Of a stretch of 6,468 bases of DNA, positions 1-5,610 are shown in pieces. Under the pieces are notes generated by a model, which was not told the DNA's origin, did no database searches, and worked only from the letters and a program-made list of their open reading frames with translations. The translations under genes were made by a program, and so were the position numbers. This DNA comes from Clostridia bacterium (lineage in GTDB: Bacteria > Bacillota_A > Clostridia > Christensenellales > Aristaeellaceae), in NCBI GenBank assembly GCA_017398245.1, contig JAFQGN010000299.1:1-6468 (forward strand), in the 5' to 3' direction. Every line of letters starts with the position of its first letter. Positions within the stretch are counted from its first letter, which is position 1.

Positions 1-1493
1 ATAACGCCCTTGGGGAAGCCGGTGGTGCCGGAGGTATACTGCATGTTGCACACGTCGTCCTGCCGGATGGTCGCGCTGCGGCGCAGTACCTCGTCCTGCG
101 TCACGCCCACGCCCGCTTCCATGGCCTGCTTCCAGTTGTAGCAGCCGGGGTTGTCGCTCTGGCAGGTGATCACGTTCTTCAGGAAGGGCAGGCGTCGGCA
201 CTTGAGCTGGCCGGGCTGGCTGTTTTTCAGCTCGGGGCAGATCTCGTTGATGATCTGCACATAGTCGGCGTCCTTATAGCCGTCCACCATGACCAGCGTA
301 TGGGTGTCGCTCAGACGCAGCAGGTATTCGGTCTCGTGCACCTTATATGCAGTGTTCACGGTGACCAGCACCGCGCCGACGCGCACGGTAGCCCAGAAGG
401 TGATGTACCACTGGGATACATTCGTAGCCCAGATGGCCACATGGTCTCCCTTTTTCACGCCCATGGCGATGAGAGAACGGGCGAACTGATCCACATCGTC
501 GCGGAACTCTTTATAGGTGCGGGTATAGTCTTCGGTCGTATAATCAAAGGCGAGCTGGTTCGGGAAGAGCTCGACCGCCTTGTCCAGCACCTGCGGGAAC
601 GTTTCGGCGATCATGGTCTCCTTGGGCCAGATGTACTGTCCGCCGCTCTTGGCAACGGGCAAGTTTTCATGCAGCTTCTGGTCGCGGTCTTCCATCCACA
701 TGTGCATATAATAGGCATAATGCGGGAAGACGATGCCGGCGTCCATCAGATCGGGCGTCCATCTCTTGACCCATTCCAGAGAGACATAGCCCTCATAGCC
801 GGTATCGGCCAGCACATCCAGCATGTGGTTCACGGGCAGATCGCCCACGCCCATCATGCGGTAATGCGCCACGCCGCCCACCATCACGCTGTCCTTCACA
901 TGCGTGTGGCGGATGTACCCTGCCAGGTTTTCGACCGTCTGCTCCGGCTCTTCGCCGAAATAACGGTACGGATGGTGCATATCCCACAGCGCGGCGACGG
1001 CCGGGCTATTCGCCTGATCGAGCAGCGCGCGCAGGCGCTTTGTATCGGCATACACGCCGTTGGTCTCGCACAGCAGGCACACGCCGGCCGCTTCGGCCTC
1101 GGGCGCAAGGGTGCGCAGCATTTCCAGAACGAACGCATCGTCTACCTCTCCGCGGACAGGCGCGTCCACATCGGCCAGCACGCGGATATAGGGCGTGCCG
1201 ATCTCCTTTGCAAGGGCGATATATTCACGGATCTCGCTTAGAGTCTCTTCCTTCTTCTCCGCATAGCGCAGGCTGGATCCGCTGGACAGGCAGGGGATCT
1301 CCAGGCCAAGCTCCTTTAGCTTTTTGACCGTGTTCGCACGGTTTTCGGGCTTGAACGGCTGAGCGGATACAGCGAAAATATCGCTGCCGAGGCCTCGGAT
1401 CTCAATGCCGTCAAAGCCGAGGTCCTTCGCCATCGAATAAATCTCGCTCCAGGAGAAATCGGGACAACCGAGGGTAGAGAAAGAGATCTTCAT
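1..1493 (-). CDS. Sugar-phosphate isomerase/epimerase-like TIM barrel fused to AMP-forming acyl-CoA synthetase (3' end beyond window)
   Basis: One uninterrupted frame of 497 codons runs off the left edge. Residues 1 to about 260 look like a xylose-isomerase-like TIM barrel (AP endonuclease 2 / sugar-phosphate isomerase-epimerase family). Likely metal and catalytic positions are E143 in LLCETNG, D171 and H174 in LWDMHHP, H198 in HTHVKD and E240 in VSLEW. After a linker (about 260-293), residues from about 294 match the start of ANL-superfamily ligases: FPQVLDKAVELFPNQLAF, then GVKKGDHVAIWATN, and the phosphate-binding loop YTSGTTGFPKG ending at about residue 496. The remaining AMP-binding core and C-terminal lid should lie beyond the edge. 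The ATG at 1493-1491 is preceded by GGAGG (1504-1508) ten bases upstream. The ligase half should activate a carboxylic acid with ATP and CoA; its substrate and the barrel's reaction are unknown. Both domain calls are firm; the joint function is open. Confidence 0.9.
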   Translation of the reverse strand, partial: MKISFSTLGCPDFSWSEIYSMAKDLGFDGIEIRGLGSDIFAVSAQPFKPENRANTVKKLKELGLEIPCLSSGSSLRYAEKKEETLSEIREYIALAKEIGTPYIRVLADVDAPVRGEVDDAFVLEMLRTLAPEAEAAGVCLLCETNGVYADTKRLRALLDQANSPAVAALWDMHHPYRYFGEEPEQTVENLAGYIRHTHVKDSVMVGGVAHYRMMGVGDLPVNHMLDVLADTGYEGYVSLEWVKRWTPDLMDAGIVFPHYAYYMHMWMEDRDQKLHENLPVAKSGGQYIWPKETMIAETFPQVLDKAVELFPNQLAFDYTTEDYTRTYKEFRDDVDQFARSLIAMGVKKGDHVAIWATNVSQWYITFWATVRVGAVLVTVNTAYKVHETEYLLRLSDTHTLVMVDGYKDADYVQIINEICPELKNSQPGQLKCRRLPFLKNVITCQSDNPGCYNWKQAMEAGVGVTQDEVLRRSATIRQDDVCNMQYTSGTTGFPKGV

Positions 1494-1503
1494 AGGGTAC
1501 GCG

Positions 1504-1508
1504 CCTCC
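1504..1508 (-). promoter_or_regulatory. Ribosome binding site of the fusion gene
   Basis: GGAGG on the minus strand lies ten bases before the ATG at 1493-1491. It supports that start for the TIM-barrel/acyl-CoA synthetase protein, and no better start lies upstream. Confidence 0.75.
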
Positions 1509-1529
1509 GTGTATCGGGAAATTGGAAAT

Positions 1530-1559
1530 ATTATAGCAGATTGCCCGCCGGAACGCCAA
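1530..1559 (-). promoter_or_regulatory. Promoter of the TIM-barrel/acyl-CoA synthetase gene
   Basis: On the minus strand a perfect -10 box TATAAT (1535-1530) follows a -35 box TTGGCG (1559-1554, four of six consensus bases) at an 18-base spacing. Transcription would begin near 1523, giving a leader of about 30 bases that contains the GGAGG ribosome binding site. This is a sigma-A-type promoter by consensus match only. Confidence 0.6.
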
Positions 1560-1681
1560 GCTATCGTTCGGATATTTTCGTACTTTGACATGTTTTTTAT
1601 GTTAAGTGTTCGTATTTTATGTAATTTCTGGATTAACCCGCGTATTGATCATCATTATCTGTCGATTTTACGCAGACAAAC

Positions 1682-1710
1682 AGGACAAGGCCAAGCAATT
1701 CTGCTATCAT
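1682..1710 (+). promoter_or_regulatory. Candidate promoter of azlCD
   Basis: An extended -10 element, TGC followed by TATCAT (1702-1710, five of six consensus bases in the hexamer), sits 17 bases after AGGACA (1682-1687, four of six to TTGACA). Transcription would start near 1717, about 26 bases before the first of two candidate azlC start codons. This placement argues against translation from the in-frame ATG far upstream at 1509. Confidence 0.5.
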
Positions 1711-1742
1711 GCAGCGTATACACATTTCTCACGAAAGAATGG

Positions 1743-2471
1743 ATGTTTATGCGTCTTTCTCCCTACACCTTCCGCGACGGGCTTCGCGACGGAGTGCCCA
1801 TCGCGCTGGGCTATCTTTCGGTTTCCTTCGGCTTTGGCGTAAGCGCGGCCGGGCTCGGGCTGAGCTGGCTGCAATCCACGATCATTTCGCTCACAAACGT
1901 CACCTCCGCCGGGCAGGTCGCAGGCGTGGCCATCATCGCCGCGCTGGGTTCGCTGGGCGAAATGGCGCTCACGCAACTGGTCATCAATATCCGCTACCTG
2001 CTCATGAGTATTTCGCTTTCGCAAAAGCTGGACGATGGCTGTACCCTTCCCCATCGGTTCGCCATCTCCTTTGCCGTGACGGATGAGATCTTCGCCGTCT
2101 CTTCCGCAAAACCAAACCTGGTCGGTTCTAAATATATGTACGGGCTGATCAGCCTGCCCATCTTCGGCTGGGTGCTGGGAACGCTGCTGGGCGGTGTTGC
2201 CGGTGAGATCCTGCCCGCAGCCGTCAGCGCCGCGCTGGGCATCGCAATCTACGGCATGTTCGTGGCAATCGTGATCCCCGCAGCCCGTGCGGACAAGGGC
2301 GTGCTTCTGTGCGCGTCGATCGCCGTTGTGCTAAGCTGCGCGCTGAAATATGTCCCCTTATTTTCCGGCATTTCCTCGGGCTTTGCCGTGATCATCTGCG
2401 CGATCGCTGCGGCCTCTGTCGCCGCATGGCTCAGGCCGATCCCGGACGTAAAGGAGGCGCAGGGCGCATGA
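1743..2471 (+). CDS. azlC: AzlC-family branched-chain amino acid exporter, large subunit
   Basis: This 242-residue integral membrane protein is the large component of a two-subunit exporter for branched-chain amino acids and analogues (AzlCD in Bacillus, BrnFE in Corynebacterium, YgaZH in E. coli). The N-terminal family signature is clear: FRDGLRDGVPIALGYLSVSFGFG. It is followed by an ELVINIRYLLMS-like stretch (here TQLVINIRYLLMSISLSQKL), FAVTDEIFAVSS, and several hydrophobic segments to the end. Length is typical for AzlC. The frame is open back to an ATG at 1509, but that 78-residue extension (up to the ATG at 1743) is not AzlC-like and lies upstream of the likely promoter. Start codons at 1743 and 1749 are both possible, each with only a weak GA-rich ribosome site near 1733-1738. 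The stop overlaps the azlD start (ATGA), implying translational coupling. Confidence 0.92.
   Translation: MFMRLSPYTFRDGLRDGVPIALGYLSVSFGFGVSAAGLGLSWLQSTIISLTNVTSAGQVAGVAIIAALGSLGEMALTQLVINIRYLLMSISLSQKLDDGCTLPHRFAISFAVTDEIFAVSSAKPNLVGSKYMYGLISLPIFGWVLGTLLGGVAGEILPAAVSAALGIAIYGMFVAIVIPAARADKGVLLCASIAVVLSCALKYVPLFSGISSGFAVIICAIAAASVAAWLRPIPDVKEAQGA
2451..2457 (+). promoter_or_regulatory. Ribosome binding site of azlD
   Basis: AAGGAGG lies inside the end of azlC, ten bases before the ATG at 2468. It fixes the azlD start at the ATGA overlap rather than at the in-frame ATG at 2309 inside azlC. Confidence 0.8.
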
Positions 2472-2785
2472 GGACAATACCTTTTTGGCTGTACGTTCTG
2501 GTGATGGCGGGCGTGACCTACGCAGTGCGCATGCTGCCGCTGGTGCTTCTGCGCCGGAAGATCCGCTCCCGGTTCATCCGTTCCTTCCTTTATTATGTGC
2601 CCTATGCCGTGCTGGGCGCGATGACCATCCCGGCCATCTTCTATTCGACAGCCTCGGCGCCTTCGGCGGCAGCCGGGTTTATCGCAGCGGTCCTTCTGGC
2701 ATGGCGCGGAAGATCGCTGATCACGGTCGCGCTTGCAGCCTGCGCCGTATCCTATGCGGCAGAACTGCTGATCCATCTGCTATAA
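2468..2785 (+). CDS. azlD: AzlD-family branched-chain amino acid exporter, small subunit
   Basis: This 105-residue hydrophobic protein is the small partner of AzlC; the two together form the exporter in the cytoplasmic membrane. The family pattern is visible: an N-terminal hydrophobic segment, then AGVTYAVRMLPLVLL (the conserved Y-x-x-R-x-x-P region), a basic stretch RRKIRSRFIRSFLYYVPYAVLGAMTIPAIF, and two further hydrophobic segments to the C terminus. About four membrane segments and roughly 100 residues are usual for AzlD. It overlaps azlC by four bases and is the last gene of the unit, ending just before the hairpin at 2791-2818. No regulator gene accompanies the pair in this window. Confidence 0.92.
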   Translation: MRTIPFWLYVLVMAGVTYAVRMLPLVLLRRKIRSRFIRSFLYYVPYAVLGAMTIPAIFYSTASAPSAAAGFIAAVLLAWRGRSLITVALAACAVSYAAELLIHLL

Positions 2786-2790
2786 AACCA

Positions 2791-2818
2791 AAGCCCTCTC
2801 CCGTGCAGGAGAGGGCTT
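2791..2818. terminator. Bidirectional terminator between azlD and the ABC exporter operon
   Basis: A perfect 11-bp stem (AAGCCCTCTCC at 2791-2801 with its complement at 2808-2818) encloses a six-base loop. It lies six bases after the azlD stop and 25 bases after the stop of the convergent permease gene. Read on the minus strand, the stem is followed by a T-rich tail (TTGGTTTTATA at 2790-2780), so it is a good intrinsic terminator for the ABC operon. On the plus strand the tail is only weakly T-rich (CGCTTATCC), so it is less certain for azlCD. Confidence 0.8.
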
Positions 2819-2843
2819 CGCTTATCCAAATAACGACCTTGCA

Positions 2844-3632
2844 TCAGCTGCCGGTGCTGGAATAGTGTCTTGCGCAGGCGAGCCACACGCCATACGCCAC
2901 TGCACAGAACAGCGCGCCTGCCGGCAGCGCCATCCATCCGGCCAAGCGGCTCACTCCCCAGCCGCAGGCGGCTCCCGCAGGCAGATAGCAGAAGGCGAAC
3001 ATGGGCACGATGTATAAAAACGTGCGCCGCAGCCAATCCGGCAGATACATCGGCGGCACCTTCGCCACCTGATACGAACCGTTTGTGAAAATATACGTGA
3101 ACTGCACCCCTTCCACCGTGAAAAACGCCGGGGCCGCAGTGAGCATGAACACGCCGGTATACATCAGAAACCCGCCGATCAGCCCGAACAGCAGCATGCA
3201 GACGTTCGCAGGCGCAACTGCCATCTCCTGCGCGCGCAGCGCAAGCCATATGATCACCGCGCCGCCGCTCACCCGCGAGAACCGGTGCAGATGGAAGCGC
3301 GCGCCCGCCGTCTGCACGAATAGCGAACGCGGCCGCAGCAGGATGCGGTCGAACTCTCCGCTGCGGATGATATTCGGGAAATAATCGAACCCGCGCCCGA
3401 CGAGCGATTCGGACAGGCCAAAGCAGAACACAGCCATGCCGTACATGAGCATCACTCGCGAAACGGTCCACTCGCCGACCGAGCCGAACCGGTCAAACAA
3501 GAGCAGCACCTCGATCGGATCGACCATCAAGGTAAACAGAACGGTCAAAATCTGCACCCACCAGCCCTTGTACTGCATCTGCCCGCGCATTTCCATGCCC
3601 ACATACCGAAAATACAGCCTGAATTCACTCAT
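2844..3632 (-). CDS. ABC-2 type exporter permease, second subunit
   Basis: This 262-residue permease of the ABC2_membrane_6 type (COG3694-like) is the last gene of a three-gene exporter operon. It has several hydrophobic segments and, at residues 89-101, IRSGEFDRILLRP. The same IRSG(x)nLxRP pattern occurs in the neighbouring permease, so the two are probably paralogous halves of a heterodimeric channel. The C terminus RHYSSTGS is typical of this subfamily. The ATG at 3632-3630 lies six bases after the preceding gene's stop, with GGGAGG at 3643-3648 as ribosome site. It should work in the cytoplasmic membrane with the other permease and the ATPase. The exported substrate cannot be read from the sequence; relatives are annotated only as uncharacterised or drug-type exporters. 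Confidence 0.88.
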   Translation of the reverse strand: MSEFRLYFRYVGMEMRGQMQYKGWWVQILTVLFTLMVDPIEVLLLFDRFGSVGEWTVSRVMLMYGMAVFCFGLSESLVGRGFDYFPNIIRSGEFDRILLRPRSLFVQTAGARFHLHRFSRVSGGAVIIWLALRAQEMAVAPANVCMLLFGLIGGFLMYTGVFMLTAAPAFFTVEGVQFTYIFTNGSYQVAKVPPMYLPDWLRRTFLYIVPMFAFCYLPAGAACGWGVSRLAGWMALPAGALFCAVAYGVWLACARHYSSTGS

Positions 3633-3638
3633 CGCGCA

Positions 3639-4466
3639 TCAGCCTCCCTGCAAAACGAGCCGATCCAGATTCCGCCGGATCCACACTCGCCCGATCGCCA
3701 CGAGCACGACTGTCCACGCCGCCTGCAAAAGCAGAACGCCCGGCAGCTCGGCGATCGCAGCCGAGCCGGTGTAAAAGCGCAGCGGCACGTCCATCAAAGT
3801 GGCAAAGGGCTGGTAATAGAGAAATTTCTGCATCCAATCCGGCCAGAGCTGCAGCGGCAGATACCCTCCCGCGAGGATCTGCATCAACGTAAAGGCTGCG
3901 TTCGCCGGGCCGACGCCCACGCGCACGTCCATTAGCATCGCATACCCCAGATTGATCGCCGCGCAGGAGACGACCGTGCCCGTCAGCAGCGTGAGCACGC
4001 AGGCCGCAAGCCCGGGCAAAGAGGCCGGCAGGCTCATGGCATAGGTCTCGGGCATGATCAGCGCAGCAATTCCCACCGGAGCAGCCGCCATCAGAAACGG
4101 TGCAAGCTTGTTGGCAAAGGCAGAGGCGTACCAATGGGAGTAGATGTCCAGCGGACGGATGAGTTCCACGCCCACGTCTCCGCTGCGGATCTTGTTCCAC
4201 ACCGTGCTGTCCACGCCGAATCCCGGCGTGAGATTGAGCGCGATCTGCCCAAGCCAGATCATCGTGACCGACTGCTTCACGTCGATCACCGTGCTGCCGC
4301 GCTGCGCATAAGTAAAATACACATAGATGATGAGCGCACGCACAATGCCCCAGAAGATATTCGTGCCGATGCGCGCCCAGAAACTGATGCGATACTGCAT
4401 ATCGCACAAGAGCCTCTGCCGGAAAATGGCAAGATACGGCCGGAGCCAGCGTAAAAACCGTTTCAC
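3639..4466 (-). CDS. ABC-2 type exporter permease, first subunit
   Basis: This 275-residue membrane protein (COG4587-like, ABC2_membrane_6) starts with a short basic cytoplasmic stretch (KRFLRWLRPYLAIFRQRLL). Hydrophobic segments follow, and IRSGDVGVELIRPLDIY is visible at about 93-109, the same motif as in the second permease. The start is GTG at 4466-4464, overlapping the ATPase stop as GTGA. A strong AGGAGGA (4474-4480) stands seven bases upstream. That coupling indicates that ATPase and permease are made in matched amounts. Length and order (ATPase, this permease, second permease) match the usual triplet for this exporter family. Substrate unknown. Confidence 0.88.
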   Translation of the reverse strand: MKRFLRWLRPYLAIFRQRLLCDMQYRISFWARIGTNIFWGIVRALIIYVYFTYAQRGSTVIDVKQSVTMIWLGQIALNLTPGFGVDSTVWNKIRSGDVGVELIRPLDIYSHWYASAFANKLAPFLMAAAPVGIAALIMPETYAMSLPASLPGLAACVLTLLTGTVVSCAAINLGYAMLMDVRVGVGPANAAFTLMQILAGGYLPLQLWPDWMQKFLYYQPFATLMDVPLRFYTGSAAIAELPGVLLLQAAWTVVLVAIGRVWIRRNLDRLVLQGG

Positions 4467-5449
4467 AGCTGCATCCTCCTGTACATATCCGCCACCAGAA
4501 GGTCGATATCCGGAGCCTCGACGGTCAGATCGGCCACAGGGAGCAGCGCCGCCGTCCGTGCGATCATTTCCTGCGCGGAAACTTCCGAAGGCAGAAAGCG
4601 AATGCGCGCCTCCTGCCCGCTGTATTCCACCGATTCCGCTCCCTCAATGCCTGGGCAGGAAGAGATCTCTCCGCCCAGCCGGATCTTCAGCGTGCGCCAG
4701 GGGGCAAACTCGGCGCGCATGGTATCGAGCGATCCGTCAAAGAGCAGCTTCCCGCGCCCGATGAGCATCACGCGGCTGCACAGCGCCTCCATATCAGCCA
4801 TATCATGCGTGGTCAGGATCATCGTCGTGCCCCGCTCCCGGTTGACCTGCTTGAGAAACGCGCGCAGGGCGAGCTTGGTCACGGCGTCGAGCCCGATCGT
4901 CGGCTCGTCTAGAAACAGTACCTGCGGCTGGTGCAGCATGGCCGCGATCAGCTCGCAGCGCATCCTCTGCCCGAGGCTGAGTTGGCGCACAGGGGTCTGC
5001 AAAAACTCGCCAACCTGCAAAATATCGCAAAGGTCGTCCAGCGTCTGCTTGTATTGGCTGTGCGGCACGGCATAAATATCGCGAATGACGGAAAACGAAT
5101 CGATCACGGGCGTATCCCACCAAAGCTGACTGCGCTGGCCGAACACCACGCCGATATGGCGCACATGCTCCTTGCGCTCGCGCCACGGTTCGCGCCCGAG
5201 CACGCTTATCTCGCCCGAATCCGGCTTCAGGATCCCGCTCATCAGCTTTACGGTCGTTGATTTTCCAGCCCCGTTCGGGCCGATGTAGCCCACGAGCTCG
5301 CCTTCCTCCAGCGAGAACGAAACGTCGTCCACCGCGCGGATCGTCTTCGTTTCGCGCTTGAAAGCGTTCAGCAGCAAGCCCTTTGCGCCGGATGCGCGGG
5401 CATGCACACGGTAGGTCCGGTTCACATGAGACAGAGAAATGATCGGCAT
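4463..5449 (-). CDS. ABC exporter ATP-binding protein (COG4586-like)
   Basis: This 328-residue ATPase energises the two permeases encoded downstream. All nucleotide-binding motifs are intact: Walker A GPNGAGKST (57-65), Q-loop Q105 in VVFGQRSQLWWD, signature LSLGQ (157-161), Walker B VLFLDEP (177-183), D-loop GLD (186-188) and switch H215 in LTTHD. The WWD after the Q-loop is characteristic of the COG4586 subgroup. Residues from about 230 to the end form the accessory C-terminal domain common in ABC-2 ATPases. I chose the ATG at 5449-5447 because AAGGAGG (5457-5463) lies seven bases upstream. An in-frame ATG at 5500 would add 17 residues but has no good ribosome site, and the frame's first ATG at 5569 lies upstream of the promoter. 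Substrate cannot be inferred. Confidence 0.93.
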   Translation of the reverse strand: MPIISLSHVNRTYRVHARASGAKGLLLNAFKRETKTIRAVDDVSFSLEEGELVGYIGPNGAGKSTTVKLMSGILKPDSGEISVLGREPWRERKEHVRHIGVVFGQRSQLWWDTPVIDSFSVIRDIYAVPHSQYKQTLDDLCDILQVGEFLQTPVRQLSLGQRMRCELIAAMLHQPQVLFLDEPTIGLDAVTKLALRAFLKQVNRERGTTMILTTHDMADMEALCSRVMLIGRGKLLFDGSLDTMRAEFAPWRTLKIRLGGEISSCPGIEGAESVEYSGQEARIRFLPSEVSAQEMIARTAALLPVADLTVEAPDIDLLVADMYRRMQL

Positions 5450-5456
5450 CACAGCG

Positions 5457-5463
5457 CCTCCTT
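5457..5463 (-). promoter_or_regulatory. Ribosome binding site deciding the ATPase start
   Basis: AAGGAGG on the minus strand lies seven bases before the ATG at 5449-5447. It selects this start over the in-frame upstream ATGs at 5500 and 5569. Confidence 0.85.
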
Positions 5464-5470
5464 TTCTTCC

Positions 5471-5486
5471 GCGCAGGCTCCTGCGC
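5471..5486. promoter_or_regulatory. Perfect palindrome in the ABC operon leader
   Basis: GCGCAGG and its exact complement CCTGCGC are separated by two bases, giving a 16-base inverted repeat. It lies between the predicted transcription start (about 5513) and the ribosome binding site (5457-5463). It could be an operator for a dimeric regulator or a short leader hairpin limiting translation. No regulator gene is adjacent, so its role is unproven. Confidence 0.4.
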
Positions 5487-5519
5487 AGCCCTCTCTCCAT
5501 TTTTCGGGAAAGGGTACAC

Positions 5520-5548
5520 AGAATACCACATTGTAAATTCTTTGTCAA
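5520..5548 (-). promoter_or_regulatory. Strong sigma-A-type promoter of the ABC exporter operon
   Basis: On the minus strand a perfect -35 box TTGACA (5548-5543) is followed after exactly 17 bases by an extended -10 element, TGG plus TATTCT (5528-5520). Transcription would start near 5513, giving a leader of about 64 bases before the ATPase start at 5449. Confidence 0.75.
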
Positions 5549-5573
5549 TCCCTGTCGCATTTCAGGCAATCAA

Positions 5574-5605
5574 AAGAGCCCTGTCCGTTATCGGGCAGGG
5601 CTCTT
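5574..5605 (-). terminator. Intrinsic terminator after the aldo/keto reductase gene
   Basis: A 13-bp stem (5574-5586 with 5593-5605, one G-U pair) has a six-base loop. On the minus strand it begins six bases after the reductase stop, and the end of its stem plus tail reads as a short T run (TTTTGATTG). It separates the reductase from the ABC operon promoter just downstream. Confidence 0.8.
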
Positions 5606-5610
5606 CTGCA

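Larger units (their letters stand above)
1494..1742. other. Divergent intergenic region between the fusion gene and azlC
   Basis: This spacer of about 250 bases is noticeably AT-richer than the flanking genes, mainly between about 1560 and 1670. It carries one promoter candidate in each direction near its two ends, leaving about 120 bases between them that could bind regulators. I found no strong long inverted repeat, riboswitch-like fold or small gene in it. A perfect TTGACA at 1585-1590 on the plus strand lacks a matching -10 box at normal spacing. Confidence 0.6.

Noticed and set aside
300..1241. A 313-codon plus-strand open frame opposite the fusion gene
   Set aside because: It lies antisense to a gene with clear domain motifs, has a His-rich, low-plausibility composition and no ribosome site; it is a shadow of GC-rich coding sequence.
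1585..1590. Perfect TTGACA as a promoter -35 box for azlCD
   Set aside because: At 16-18 bases downstream there is no acceptable -10 box; the nearest TATTTT is more than 20 bases away.
1509..1742. Extension of azlC to the upstream ATG at 1509
   Set aside because: The 78 extra residues do not resemble AzlC N termini, and the likely promoter (1682-1710) lies inside this stretch.
2249..2776. A 175-codon minus-strand frame opposite azlC and azlD
   Set aside because: It is antisense to two recognisable genes, Arg/Cys/His-rich, with no family resemblance or start signal.
3625..4407. A 260-codon minus-strand frame overlapping the first permease
   Set aside because: It is a shifted-frame shadow of the permease; the frame at 3639-4466 has hydrophobic segments, a family motif and a proper ribosome site.
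5450..5569. N-terminal extension of the ATPase to 5569 or 5500
   Set aside because: The first lies upstream of the strong promoter and the second lacks a ribosome site, while AAGGAGG supports 5449.
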